Source: Carnobacterium iners (GTDB taxonomy: Bacteria > Bacillota > Bacilli > Lactobacillales > Carnobacteriaceae). Taken from it: DNA of 64,000 bases. The notes beneath the pieces were generated by a model that did not search any database, had not been told where the DNA came from, and saw only the letters and a list, made by a program, of their open reading frames with translations. The stretch covers positions 2,236,001 through 2,300,000 of the forward strand of contig NZ_FXBJ01000002.1 of the NCBI RefSeq assembly GCF_900177385.1. The letters run 5' to 3'. Each line of letters opens with the position of its first letter. Position 1 is the stretch's first letter. Positions 7,412 to 14,683 of this stretch are shown here, piece by piece. Position numbers and translations under genes: made by a program.

Positions 7412-8425
7412 TTATATTTTTATATTTTCTTGTTTCCAATTTTCAACTTCTTGCATGAAATGTTGCATAGAAGTTTGGTTTTTAAAATCAGGTATCTGAG
7501 CTAACAAAACTTGTTTTGCTTGTTTTGCTTTACCACCTTTTTTCTGAACTAAAAGAATAGATTTTCTTGACTGTTCTGATTTAAATAATTCTTTCGGTAA
7601 ATGAAGCATACCTTGAAGAAACGCTTCGGATTGAATCATTTTAGTTAATGCGGCGGATTCTTTTGATTCAAATAATTGTGTAGGAACTAAGAAAACGCCA
7701 TAGCCACTATCCTTTAAATAATAGATACTTTGTTCAATAAATAAATGATGAGCATAAGAATGGCCTTCATTTGAACTCGTTTTAAATCGTTTAGCATTTT
7801 CGTCTATTGGATAAAAACCAACTGGTAAATCACTTACAACGACGTCTACTGGATCAAGTAACAAATCAGTTAATGCATCTTGATGGGTTAATTTAAGTTT
7901 TTGTCCTTGAAGTTCAAAATTAATTAAAGCCAATGATAACAATAAATCATCATTGTCTATCCCTTCAACCTCAACTTCAATTTTTTTCAAAGTTAAACTA
8001 TTATAAACGGTCGATAATAAATTTCCTGTTCCAATTGCTGGATCAAGTAGGCGAATTTTTTTTATATCCGCATCAATAACTTTTTCAATTAAGTAAGCTA
8101 ATATAAAACCAATAGCATCTGGTGTCATCTGATGATTCGCTTGTACTTGGTCGCTTTTTGCACCTTTTAAAAGAGCTAACTGAAAACTTTTTCTTATTTC
8201 TTCTGAATCCATCTTATTTAGAGGCAATTTTTGATAAAGACTCGTTAATACTTTCACTGCTTGATCAGAAAGCCGATCACTATCTTGTGCTACTTTTCTT
8301 CCATCCACAATATTTTCTCCAGTTTCAGAAAGTCCTTCTAAATATGAAACACCTAATTCTTTCTGTAATAGTTGAACTGAAGTATCTAACTCTGAAAATA
8401 AACGTTCAATCTCTTTTTGAGACAC
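7412..8425 (-). CDS. Class I SAM-dependent methyltransferase, YtxK family
   Basis: The likely start is GTG 8425 (MSQKEIERLF), eight bases after AAGAGG; the upstream ATG at 8464 has no such site. The 337-residue product resembles N6-adenine DNA methylases: a helical N-terminus, the SAM-binding motif LDPAIGTGNLL near residue 140, the acidic IDNDD near 169 and VVSDLPVGFYP near 207, which sits where NPPY is found in adenine methylases but is altered. A restriction partner is absent, so it may be a housekeeping enzyme of unknown substrate. In many Firmicutes this gene lies between the comG operon and ackA; no comG genes are visible upstream here. Confidence 0.85.
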   Translation of the reverse strand: MSQKEIERLFSELDTSVQLLQKELGVSYLEGLSETGENIVDGRKVAQDSDRLSDQAVKVLTSLYQKLPLNKMDSEEIRKSFQLALLKGAKSDQVQANHQMTPDAIGFILAYLIEKVIDADIKKIRLLDPAIGTGNLLSTVYNSLTLKKIEVEVEGIDNDDLLLSLALINFELQGQKLKLTHQDALTDLLLDPVDVVVSDLPVGFYPIDENAKRFKTSSNEGHSYAHHLFIEQSIYYLKDSGYGVFLVPTQLFESKESAALTKMIQSEAFLQGMLHLPKELFKSEQSRKSILLVQKKGGKAKQAKQVLLAQIPDFKNQTSMQHFMQEVENWKQENIKI

Positions 8426-8523
8426 TTTATCAACCTCTTTTCTTAATTTATAGCTACTTAGCAACTTAGTTTATTCTCTAAGCAGACTTATTTATCTGTT
8501 TAAATTTATTTACTACCTGTATT

Positions 8524-8552
8524 ATTCTACCGAATAAAGCTTTAATTTTCAA
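8524..8552 (-). promoter_or_regulatory. Promoter for the ytxK-ackA pair
   Basis: Read on the minus strand: -35 TTGAAA (8552-8547), 17-base spacer, -10 TAGAAT (8529-8524). The start would be near 8517, giving a leader of about 90 bases. Confidence 0.65.
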
Positions 8553-8612
8553 GACTCATTTCAAATTTTATTTCTCTATTTTTTAAATATTTATCTCGGG
8601 TTAATCATACCA

Positions 8613-8804
8613 TTAACCATAGCAAAATAGCAGATTGAGACTTTTAAGCAGTAAATAGACTATTAAAATAAAAAAAGCCCAGATACTTCTTTGTATCTTA
8701 TTTACACCTTTATATTCATCTATAACTTTTAAAAAAACGAGAAGTACTGTGATGATTGTCTTACTCTTTATGAACTTTAAAATAATAGTCATTAAATCAG
8801 TCAT
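8613..8804 (-). CDS. Possible small hydrophobic ORF, unidentified
   Basis: A 63-codon frame starting MTDLMTIILKF with two hydrophobic stretches (about residues 17-26 and 42-58). Only a weak AGGA lies well upstream, and the surrounding sequence is very AT-rich, so chance is possible. It occupies the place where the comG operon ends in related genomes, but I see no recognisable pilin-like or ComG sequence. Nothing else is evident in 8470-8840 except the ytxK promoter. Confidence 0.2.
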   Translation of the reverse strand: MTDLMTIILKFIKSKTIITVLLVFLKVIDEYKGVNKIQRSIWAFFILIVYLLLKSLNLLFCYG

Positions 8805-8844
8805 TTTCTTTTAAAGTATTCCTATTTCTTTTAAAATAAATAAT

Positions 8845-8881
8845 AAAAAAAAGCTCTTCTACAAAATAGAAGAGCTTTTTT
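8845..8881 (-). terminator. Terminator of the rplU-prp-rpmA operon
   Basis: Stem GCTCTTCTA/TAGAAGAGC with flanking A and T runs (8845-8861 with 8867-8881), five-base loop, T tract on the minus strand. It lies seven bases past the rpmA stop. Confidence 0.85.
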
Positions 8882-8887
8882 GTTAAA

Positions 8888-9172
8888 TTATTGAGCAGCT
8901 GGATAAACAGATACTTGCTTTTTGTCGCGGCCTTTACGTTCGAAACGAACAACGCCATCAACTTTAGCAAATAAAGTGTCATCTCCGCCGATTCCTACGT
9001 TATTACCCGGGTAGATTTTAGTACCGCGTTGACGGTATAAAATTGATCCGCCGGTAACAGTTTGACCATCTGCACGTTTAGAACCTAAACGTTTAGATTG
9101 AGAATCACGACCGTTAGTTGTAGATCCGCCACCTTTTTTATGGGCAAATAATTGTAAATTCATTTTCAACAT
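8888..9172 (-). CDS. rpmA: 50S ribosomal protein L27, with cleavable N-terminal extension
   Basis: L27 reaches the peptidyl transferase centre of the 50S subunit. The 94-residue precursor begins [17 protein letters not shown]; the LQLF/AHKKG junction is the site cut by the Prp protease in Firmicutes, leaving a mature protein starting AHKKGGGST. The body contains [12 protein letters not shown] and [13 protein letters not shown] as expected. The start is supported by GGAGGTG eight bases upstream. The prp gene lies just upstream in the same operon. Confidence 0.98.
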   Translation of the reverse strand: MLKMNLQLFAHKKGGGSTTNGRDSQSKRLGSKRADGQTVTGGSILYRQRGTKIYPGNNVGIGGDDTLFAKVDGVVRFERKGRDKKQVSVYPAAQ

Positions 9173-9198
9173 TTTAATTGCACCTCCTGTTTTTAATC

Positions 9199-9537
9199 TT
9201 AATTTCGAGTTAATTTAACATATTCGGGATACTCTTCTGCTATACTTTTTAAAGATAAAAGAAGGCTTTCCAAAAGAATCTGCGCAGTAATAAATTGTTT
9301 TTCATTGATTTCCAATGGTAATTCAACAAACAGGTATCCACCTTCAACTTCATCATTTGTTTCAACTAAAGGAGTAAATTCTCCCAAAACAGATAAACTG
9401 TTTGTTGCTCCAATTGTTAAAGCTGATACACCTGCACAAACAATATCAGTTCCGTAAGCTCCTGACCCTGCATGCCCCGTAACTTCAAAAGAAACAATCT
9501 TATCTTCTTCATTCCGTTTAAAAAATGCATGAATCAT
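9199..9537 (-). CDS. prp: Ribosomal-processing cysteine protease Prp
   Basis: Prp removes the N-terminal extension of L27, a step needed for ribosome assembly in Firmicutes. The 112-residue protein carries the catalytic pair in [20 protein letters not shown]: the histidine at about residue 22 and the cysteine at about 34. Length and the position between rplU and rpmA match the family. The ribosome binding site (GGGAAG) is modest, so translation may be coupled to rplU. The substrate motif is visible in the rpmA product. Confidence 0.93.
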   Translation of the reverse strand: MIHAFFKRNEEDKIVSFEVTGHAGSGAYGTDIVCAGVSALTIGATNSLSVLGEFTPLVETNDEVEGGYLFVELPLEINEKQFITAQILLESLLLSLKSIAEEYPEYVKLTRN

Positions 9538-9555
9538 TCACAAACACCACTTCCC

Positions 9556-9864
9556 TTATAGGTTGATTGCATTAATCATAACTTTTGTATAAGGTTGACG
9601 ATGTCCTTGTTTACGATGTGAGTCTTTTCTGCGTTTGTAAACGAAAGTTGTCACTTTCTTTTGACGACCATGTTTTTCAACTGTACCTTCAACGACAGCT
9701 CCATCAATAGTTGGAACACCAACTTTTGTTTCTTCGCCACCTACTAAGATAACTTCATCAAATATAACTGTTTCACCAGCTTCAACATTCAATTTTTCAA
9801 TATAGATTGTTTGGCCTACTTCAACTTTAATTTGTTTTCCACCTGTTTTTATAATTGCGTACAT
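9556..9864 (-). CDS. rplU: 50S ribosomal protein L21
   Basis: A 102-residue early-assembly 50S protein. [15 protein letters not shown] at the start, VGVPTIDGA in the middle and the basic tail [20 protein letters not shown] are the standard L21 blocks. It starts behind AAGGAGGTG and is the first gene of rplU-prp-rpmA. The 5' leader is a candidate autoregulatory L21 leader. Confidence 0.98.
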   Translation of the reverse strand: MYAIIKTGGKQIKVEVGQTIYIEKLNVEAGETVIFDEVILVGGEETKVGVPTIDGAVVEGTVEKHGRQKKVTTFVYKRRKDSHRKQGHRQPYTKVMINAINL

Positions 9865-9867
9865 TTA

Positions 9868-9971
9868 TTCGCACCTCCTTATTAGACTTAGACTCGCCGT
9901 CGTGAGTGCCATTACTGGACTTCTAAACTCATTCCCGCGCGGTTGTAGTTGTGGTGCTACACATTAACAAC
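9868..9971 (-). ncRNA. L21 leader (ribosomal protein leader)
   Basis: A non-coding leader of about 105 bases between the promoter and rplU. It contains the GGGAATGAG block (minus strand, about 9926-9934) and paired GC-rich segments typical of the Firmicutes L21 leader thought to let L21 repress its own operon. Called by sequence resemblance and position; fold not computed. Confidence 0.75.
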
Positions 9972-9977
9972 AGTAGT

Positions 9978-10006
9978 AGCATACCAAAAAGAGACTTGTA
10001 CGTCAA
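9978..10006 (-). promoter_or_regulatory. Promoter of rplU-prp-rpmA
   Basis: -35 TTGACG (10006-10001), 17-base spacer, extended -10 TGG-TATGCT (9983-9978). The -35 overlaps the stop codon of the upstream ABC ATPase gene. Confidence 0.75.
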
Positions 10007-10698
10007 TCAATAGTTTTCTCTTTTTTCAAAAAAGTTTCAGAAGAGAGGCTTCTTGTACTAAATTTATCTGCAAATTCAATATCATGGGTAACAATTAATA
10101 TACCTGTTCCAGTAGCAGCTATCGTTTGTATCATTTCACCAATTCCATTTGAAGACTGTCGATCTAGAGCAGATGTCGGTTCATCGAAACACAGAATTTC
10201 TGGACTTAACATCATTGCACGTGCAATTGCAGCTCTTTGTTGTTGTCCACCTGACAGGGTCTTAGGGTATGCATCCTTTTTATCTAATATATTCATCTGT
10301 TTTAGTAAGTTTTCAGCTTTTTTTGTTGCTTCTTTTATCGTCATTAGTTTTTTCTGAACAGGTGCTTCAAGACAATTTTGGAGAATCGTTAAGTTAGGAA
10401 ATAGCTGATAATCTTGAAATACCATTCCAATCTTATTACCATAACGATTCCGTTCCTTTTTCGAAGTATATTCAGCCCGATCTTCAGTTGTTTTCTTATA
10501 AAGAAAATCATTAGTTATTGAAATAACGCCTTTATCTAACTCTTCAAGATTATTTAATAATCTCATAAAAGTCGTTTTACCTGTTCCAGACTCACCTACT
10601 AATGATATAATTTCGCCATAATCTATATTAAAATCAAAGTTATCGATTATTTTTATCTTATTAAATGTTTTAGTGATTCCTTGTGCATTCAACACCAT
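10003..10698 (-). CDS. Polar amino-acid ABC transporter, ATP-binding protein
   Basis: The nucleotide-binding subunit that drives uptake for the adjacent permease and lipoprotein. The 231-residue protein has Walker A GESGTGKTT near residue 35, Q-loop in MVFQDYQLFP near 93, the ABC signature LSGGQQQR near 149, Walker B ILCFDEPTSALD near 168 and the H-loop THD near 204, as in GlnQ/HisP-type ATPases. The C-terminus after the H-loop is shorter and more divergent (ending FLKKEKTID) than the usual family tail. It ends inside the rplU promoter. Last gene of a T-box controlled operon. Substrate cannot be told from this subunit. Confidence 0.92.
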   Translation of the reverse strand: MVLNAQGITKTFNKIKIIDNFDFNIDYGEIISLVGESGTGKTTFMRLLNNLEELDKGVISITNDFLYKKTTEDRAEYTSKKERNRYGNKIGMVFQDYQLFPNLTILQNCLEAPVQKKLMTIKEATKKAENLLKQMNILDKKDAYPKTLSGGQQQRAAIARAMMLSPEILCFDEPTSALDRQSSNGIGEMIQTIAATGTGILIVTHDIEFADKFSTRSLSSETFLKKEKTID

Positions 10699-10710
10699 TT
10701 CATCCGCTCC

Positions 10711-11346
10711 TTAAAAATCAATTTTCTTTTCAATAATAGCTAGAATAACCGTTATTATCCCTGTAATAAAAAGATAAATCACTCCAACTGCTACAAAAGG
10801 AAGCAATGAGGCGTACGTATTAGCTGCAATTTGTCCCGCTCTCAAAAGTTCCCCAAGGCCTAATATGTAAACTAAAGAAGTATCTTTTACTAGTGATATA
10901 ACTTCATTTCCGACAGAAGGAAGAACGGTACGTAGAACTTGCGGAATAATAATTCTTCTAAAACCTTGTACTCTTCCAATTCCTAAAACTTTAATGGCTT
11001 CAAACTGCCCCTGTGGGATGGATAGGATACCACCTCTAAATATTTCAGCATAGTAGGCTGTATAATTTAAAGCAAATGCAATAATAGCTGCTACAAACCG
11101 GTCAAATGTAATCCCGACTAATGGAAGGCCAAAAAATACAATCATTAATTGAAGCAATAAAGGCGTACCACGCATAATATAAATATAAAGTTGAATAATC
11201 CAGGATATAAATTTCGGAGAATAAATTCTGATGCAAGCAACTAGAAATCCTAAGGGAATAGTTAAGAAAAAGATAATAAAAAATAATTGCATTGTTGTAC
11301 CTAAACCACTCAGTAAAGCTGGCATAATATCATTAATTAGTTCCAT
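10711..11346 (-). CDS. Polar amino-acid ABC transporter, permease
   Basis: A 211-residue inner-membrane protein of the His/Glu/Gln/Arg/opine permease family. It has four to five hydrophobic segments, the family motif around RGTPLLLQLMIVFFGLP near residue 60, and the EAA-type cytoplasmic loop EAIKVLGIGRVQGFRRIIIPQ near 136 that contacts the ATPase. It starts 12 bases upstream of the ATPase gene's reading start, so the two are tightly linked. A long palindrome separates it from the substrate-binding gene upstream. Confidence 0.92.
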   Translation of the reverse strand: MELINDIMPALLSGLGTTMQLFFIIFFLTIPLGFLVACIRIYSPKFISWIIQLYIYIMRGTPLLLQLMIVFFGLPLVGITFDRFVAAIIAFALNYTAYYAEIFRGGILSIPQGQFEAIKVLGIGRVQGFRRIIIPQVLRTVLPSVGNEVISLVKDTSLVYILGLGELLRAGQIAANTYASLLPFVAVGVIYLFITGIITVILAIIEKKIDF

Positions 11347-11412
11347 ACTCTTCCTCTTTTCTTATAAAATAGTCAAATAATATGTATTTTCATTAGCTTA
11401 GCCTTCTATAAT

Positions 11413-11462
11413 AACATTATTTAAATGAAGCATACCGAGGTATGCTTCATTTAAATAATGTT
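11413..11462. repeat. Perfect 24-bp palindrome inside the ABC transporter operon
   Basis: Arms 11413-11436 and 11439-11462 are exactly complementary, with only GA between them. It lies between the stop of the substrate-binding gene and the permease. The T run needed for termination (11461-11466) is on the plus strand, opposite to the genes, so on the minus strand it would be a very strong hairpin without a T tract. It could stabilise or process the mRNA so the binding protein is made in excess, or reduce read-through. Confidence 0.75.
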
Positions 11463-11464
11463 TT

Positions 11465-12265
11465 TTATTCTTCAAACCATTTATCATATATTTTATCATA
11501 GGTTCCATCTTCTTTAATATCTGCTAAATTTTCATCTATAGCTTGTTTTAACTTATCGTCTGATTTGCGTAGTCCAACTGCATATTCTTCTTGACCAAAA
11601 TTTTCATCTAAAACTCTATATTCAATTTCTTTATTTTGTTTCATATAATATCGCCCTAACGTCTCATCCACTACAATTGCTTCACTACGACCAGATGCTA
11701 AATCATTAAAAACATCATTATTAGACGGATACTGAACTATTTCTCCATTATTAAATGATTCTATAACATTTTCTTCATCAGCCATGACAGCATCGACAGC
11801 ACTTGATGATTGTTGTGCAGCTATCGTTTTATCTTTTAAATCAGCTTTATTTTTTATTGGACTATCTTTTAGAACAATAATAATTTGGCTATTATCTAAA
11901 TAAGGACTACTAAATGAAACTTTTTCTTTTCTTTCTTCAGTTATTGTATAGCCATTCCAGATAACATCAATGTTTCCACCATTTAATTCTGTCTCTTTTA
12001 AGGCCCAGTCAATTGACTGAAATTTAAAATTAACTTCCATACGCTTTCCAATTTCGTTAGCTAAATCAATATCAAACCCAACAATTTCACCACTCGAATC
12101 TCTATAGCCCATAGGAGCAAAGGTATCATCTAATCCCATTATAATTTCACCTTTTCCCATTATTGCCTCATAACTATCTTTTTCCCGCGAATCTTCGCCA
12201 CAACCTGACAAAGCTAATCCTAGTAAACCTAAACCTGTAATAACCTTCAATAATTTATTTTTCAT
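11465..12265 (-). CDS. Amino-acid ABC transporter substrate-binding lipoprotein
   Basis: A 266-residue extracellular binding protein of the SBP_bac_3 family. The signal peptide ends in a lipobox (LALSGC, with the lipid-modified cysteine at about residue 22). GKGEIIMGLDDTFAPMGYRD begins the mature ligand domain, and FDIDLANEIGKRM near 64 is the family signature. The C-terminal DGTYDKIYDKWF is also typical. It is the first gene behind a T-box, so uptake should rise when a particular tRNA is uncharged. The ligand is one polar amino acid, unidentified; see the T-box entry for candidates. Confidence 0.93.
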   Translation of the reverse strand: MKNKLLKVITGLGLLGLALSGCGEDSREKDSYEAIMGKGEIIMGLDDTFAPMGYRDSSGEIVGFDIDLANEIGKRMEVNFKFQSIDWALKETELNGGNIDVIWNGYTITEERKEKVSFSSPYLDNSQIIIVLKDSPIKNKADLKDKTIAAQQSSSAVDAVMADEENVIESFNNGEIVQYPSNNDVFNDLASGRSEAIVVDETLGRYYMKQNKEIEYRVLDENFGQEEYAVGLRKSDDKLKQAIDENLADIKEDGTYDKIYDKWFEE

Positions 12266-12309
12266 TTTATTCTCCCCAATCTTGTTTTAAAAAAACGTAT
12301 AACTTAACT

Positions 12310-12598
12310 AAATAAAAAAAGTCCTTTGATTTCCCGAATAACTGGAAATCAAAGGACGATAATTTTTATATCGTGGTACCACCTTTTTTTGTAGCCTCTT
12401 CACAGAAGACTACCTTATTACGTTCAAGACTACTAAACGCTAGTAATATAACGGTTACAACCGGATCAGCTTACTGAAATTTTTCAACTGTCAGCTTGGA
12501 GATGTGTGTTCAGATTAGAATTTTAATTGCTCACACCACCCGCAATCTCTCTTGTAAACTTCTAAACTTACTTTTTCTCGTCTTTGCTTTTACTTATT
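12310..12598 (-). promoter_or_regulatory. T-box riboswitch of the amino-acid ABC transporter operon
   Basis: On the minus strand a leader of about 290 bases contains the 14-base T-box AAGGTGGTACCACG (12385-12372) and a terminator whose 14-bp stem (12321-12334 with 12344-12357) is followed by seven T. Stem I is recognisable from the AGTA element near 12570 and the GGTGGTGTGAG stretch near 12536. The specifier side reads TGAACACACATCTCC (about 12512-12498). By comparison with the valS (TGAAA-GTA) and ileS (GTAAG-ATC) leaders here the codon would be ACA (Thr); by the rule that a purine follows the codon it would be CAC (His). I cannot decide between them. Confidence 0.9.
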
Positions 12599-12604
12599 CT
12601 TTAC

Positions 12605-12633
12605 ACTATAACATACTTAATCTTTTTTACCAA
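12605..12633 (-). promoter_or_regulatory. Promoter of the T-box/ABC operon
   Basis: -35 TTGGTA (12633-12628), 17-base spacer, extended -10 TGT-TATAGT (12610-12605). It overlaps the last codons and stop region of minD, so the transporter has its own start although it directly follows the min genes. Confidence 0.7.
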
Positions 12634-13411
12634 ATATTTTTTTCCAAAATTTTTCTTTTTCTTTTTTTATCGACATCAACGGTACTGTTTCCCCCAATAT
12701 TCGGCGAGCAACATTTCGATAACCTTGTGAAGCTGGATTTTTCGGATTTAAAACAATTGGGTCTCCTTTATTAGAAGATCGAACAACATCATCATCATCA
12801 AATATAATACCAAGTAATTCAACAGAAAGATGCCTTGTAATTTCATCCACATCTAAAAGTTCTCCATCTTGCATCATTCTTTTGCGAATTCTATTTATAA
12901 TCAGTTTTGGTGGCTCTAATTGTGTTTGTTCTAATAAGCCAATTATCCGATCAGCATCACGAATAGCAGATACTTCAGGAGTTGTCACCAAAATCGCTTC
13001 ATCTGCAGCAACAATTGAATTTTGAAAACCTTGCTCTATTCCTGCAGGACAGTCAATTAAAATATAGTCATATTCTTTTTTTAATTCTGCAATAATTTCT
13101 ACCATTTGTTCACCGTTAATATCATTTTTATCCGCATTTTGTGCTGCTGGTAGTAAATATAAATTATCATTAAATCGTTTATCTTTTATAATAGCCTGAT
13201 GTAATTTTGCTCGTCCTTCAATAACATCGATAATATCATAGATAATCCGATTTTCTAGTCCTAAAATAACGTCTAAATTTCTTAGCCCTATATCCATATC
13301 GATTAAACATACCCGTTTACCTTGTAAAGCAAGGGCTGTTCCAATATTTGCTGTTGACGTTGTTTTACCAACGCCACCTTTTCCAGAAGTAATGACTATT
13401 GCTGTTCCCAT
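12617..13411 (-). CDS. minD: Septum site-determining protein MinD
   Basis: A 264-residue ParA/MinD ATPase that recruits MinC to the membrane and prevents polar division. The deviant Walker A motif SGKGGVGKTTSTANIG lies at about residues 9-24, DMDIGLRNLD near 39 and DCPAGIEQGF near 119. The C-terminal KEKEKFWKKIFGKK is a basic amphipathic helix suited to membrane targeting. It follows minC with no gap. Together with DivIVA elsewhere in the window this gives a Bacillus-type Min system; no MinE is seen. Confidence 0.97.
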   Translation of the reverse strand: MGTAIVITSGKGGVGKTTSTANIGTALALQGKRVCLIDMDIGLRNLDVILGLENRIIYDIIDVIEGRAKLHQAIIKDKRFNDNLYLLPAAQNADKNDINGEQMVEIIAELKKEYDYILIDCPAGIEQGFQNSIVAADEAILVTTPEVSAIRDADRIIGLLEQTQLEPPKLIINRIRKRMMQDGELLDVDEITRHLSVELLGIIFDDDDVVRSSNKGDPIVLNPKNPASQGYRNVARRILGETVPLMSIKKEKEKFWKKIFGKKD

Positions 13412-14110
13412 TTAAATTAGTCCTCCTAACATTTTACCTAACGTCGGTCGTATTTTCCTCAAATGATTTAGATTTTCAAAAGCTAATACATGTAAATCAT
13501 TTATAAATGCGAATTCATTATTTTTCATAGCTAAATTTTCAGTTATTTTATTCTCTATAATTTGAATGCTATCTGCTATTCGTATTTGTGCGTTTGTTTG
13601 GAAGTCGGCAACAATAACTGCCGTTGCGTCGCCTTCAGAACCTGCATGAGCGACACCGTGTAATTCACCGATAATAAAAATACTGCCGTTTGCTCTAATT
13701 ATACCGCCAGGATGAACCTTGCCCACAAACAAAATATCTCCAGAAGCTTGAAGCACTTGTCCACTTCGAATCGTGTGCATTTCCATTTGTAAGCTATTAG
13801 CTTCTTGCCAAGCTATCGCCGCTTTATAAGTTAAAACAGATGAACTTATTTTTTTTATTTCAAATTGACTATTTTCTTTTATTATTTTTGTTATTTTTTT
13901 TTTTTCTTTATCTGTTAGCAGACGGTTTCCAGTTGCTACCTCTAGTAGAATTTCTTTATTAGTTTCATTTGAGTCACCTTTTTTTGATTCCGTCCTAAGA
14001 TGGTCTAATAATTGCTCTATCTCTCCAACAATTGTAGCAAAAGAAGCTGATTCGTTTAAAGTTAATACGAAACCATCCTTACTCCCTTTTAACGTTACAC
14101 TCTGTTTCAC
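13412..14110 (-). CDS. minC: Septum site-determining protein MinC
   Basis: A 232-residue FtsZ inhibitor. The N-terminal domain starts MKQSVTLKGSKDGFVLTL; the C-terminal beta-solenoid domain runs from about residue 115, with HTIRSGQVLQASGDILFVG and VHPGGIIRANGSIFIIGELHGVAHAG, the MinD-binding and dimer region. The stop overlaps directly into minD. It is preceded by 47 bases after mreD. Part of the mreBCD-minCD block conserved in Firmicutes. Confidence 0.95.
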   Translation of the reverse strand: MKQSVTLKGSKDGFVLTLNESASFATIVGEIEQLLDHLRTESKKGDSNETNKEILLEVATGNRLLTDKEKKKITKIIKENSQFEIKKISSSVLTYKAAIAWQEANSLQMEMHTIRSGQVLQASGDILFVGKVHPGGIIRANGSIFIIGELHGVAHAGSEGDATAVIVADFQTNAQIRIADSIQIIENKITENLAMKNNEFAFINDLHVLAFENLNHLRKIRPTLGKMLGGLI

Positions 14111-14157
14111 TCAAACAACTCCTATCATCTAAATAACAAACAAGGATTTCATCATTT

Positions 14158-14682
14158 TTAATTCCCAGTCATTTTAATCATTGCTTTTTTTAATGGATAA
14201 AATGTAAATATAAAAAACACTAAATTTAATAATAAAGTAGGGCCTAAGCGTCCAGCCATAAAAGTATTCATATCAATCGCTGTAAAACCTAAAACTCTAT
14301 AAATCCAATACAACATTGTTTCTAAGATACTTAAGTTAATAAAAACTATCATTCCAATAGTAATTAAATTTGGATTTAAAACTTGTTTCAACTTAGTTGT
14401 AACATAAACAATTAAAGGGAAAATAGCTATATATATACCTAAGATTCCTACGTAATAACTATCATAAAGAAATCCAAAAACAATTCCATATAAAATCATT
14501 TTATTTCTAGGAAAATAAAATGAAATCAATATAAGGATAAGAATGATCAGTCTTGGTACCATAATATTCCCATTTTCTGCATATAACTGTTTAAAAAAAA
14601 TTTTCGAAATAAGACCATCCGCTAGTAGGCCAAAAAAAATCAGCATTGGAATAAAAAAATTTATTTTCAATTTCTTACTCAT
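14158..14682 (-). CDS. mreD: Rod shape-determining protein MreD
   Basis: A 174-residue integral membrane protein with about five hydrophobic helices, starting MSKKLKINFFIPMLIFFG and containing YGIVFGFLYDSYYVGILGIY, the characteristic MreD segment with an acidic residue inside a helix. It belongs to the elongasome with MreC and MreB. The start lies one base after the mreC stop. Sequence conservation in MreD is low, so position strengthens the call. Confidence 0.9.
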   Translation of the reverse strand: MSKKLKINFFIPMLIFFGLLADGLISKIFFKQLYAENGNIMVPRLIILILILISFYFPRNKMILYGIVFGFLYDSYYVGILGIYIAIFPLIVYVTTKLKQVLNPNLITIGMIVFINLSILETMLYWIYRVLGFTAIDMNTFMAGRLGPTLLLNLVFFIFTFYPLKKAMIKMTGN

Positions 14683-14683
14683 T

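Noticed and set aside
8797-8982. 61-codon minus-strand frame over the rpmA end
   Set aside because: Overlaps rpmA in another frame and crosses its terminator.
12496-12774. Plus-strand 92-codon frame over the T-box and minD end
   Set aside because: Overlaps the T-box leader and minD on the opposite strand; Phe/Leu-rich chance translation of AT-rich DNA.
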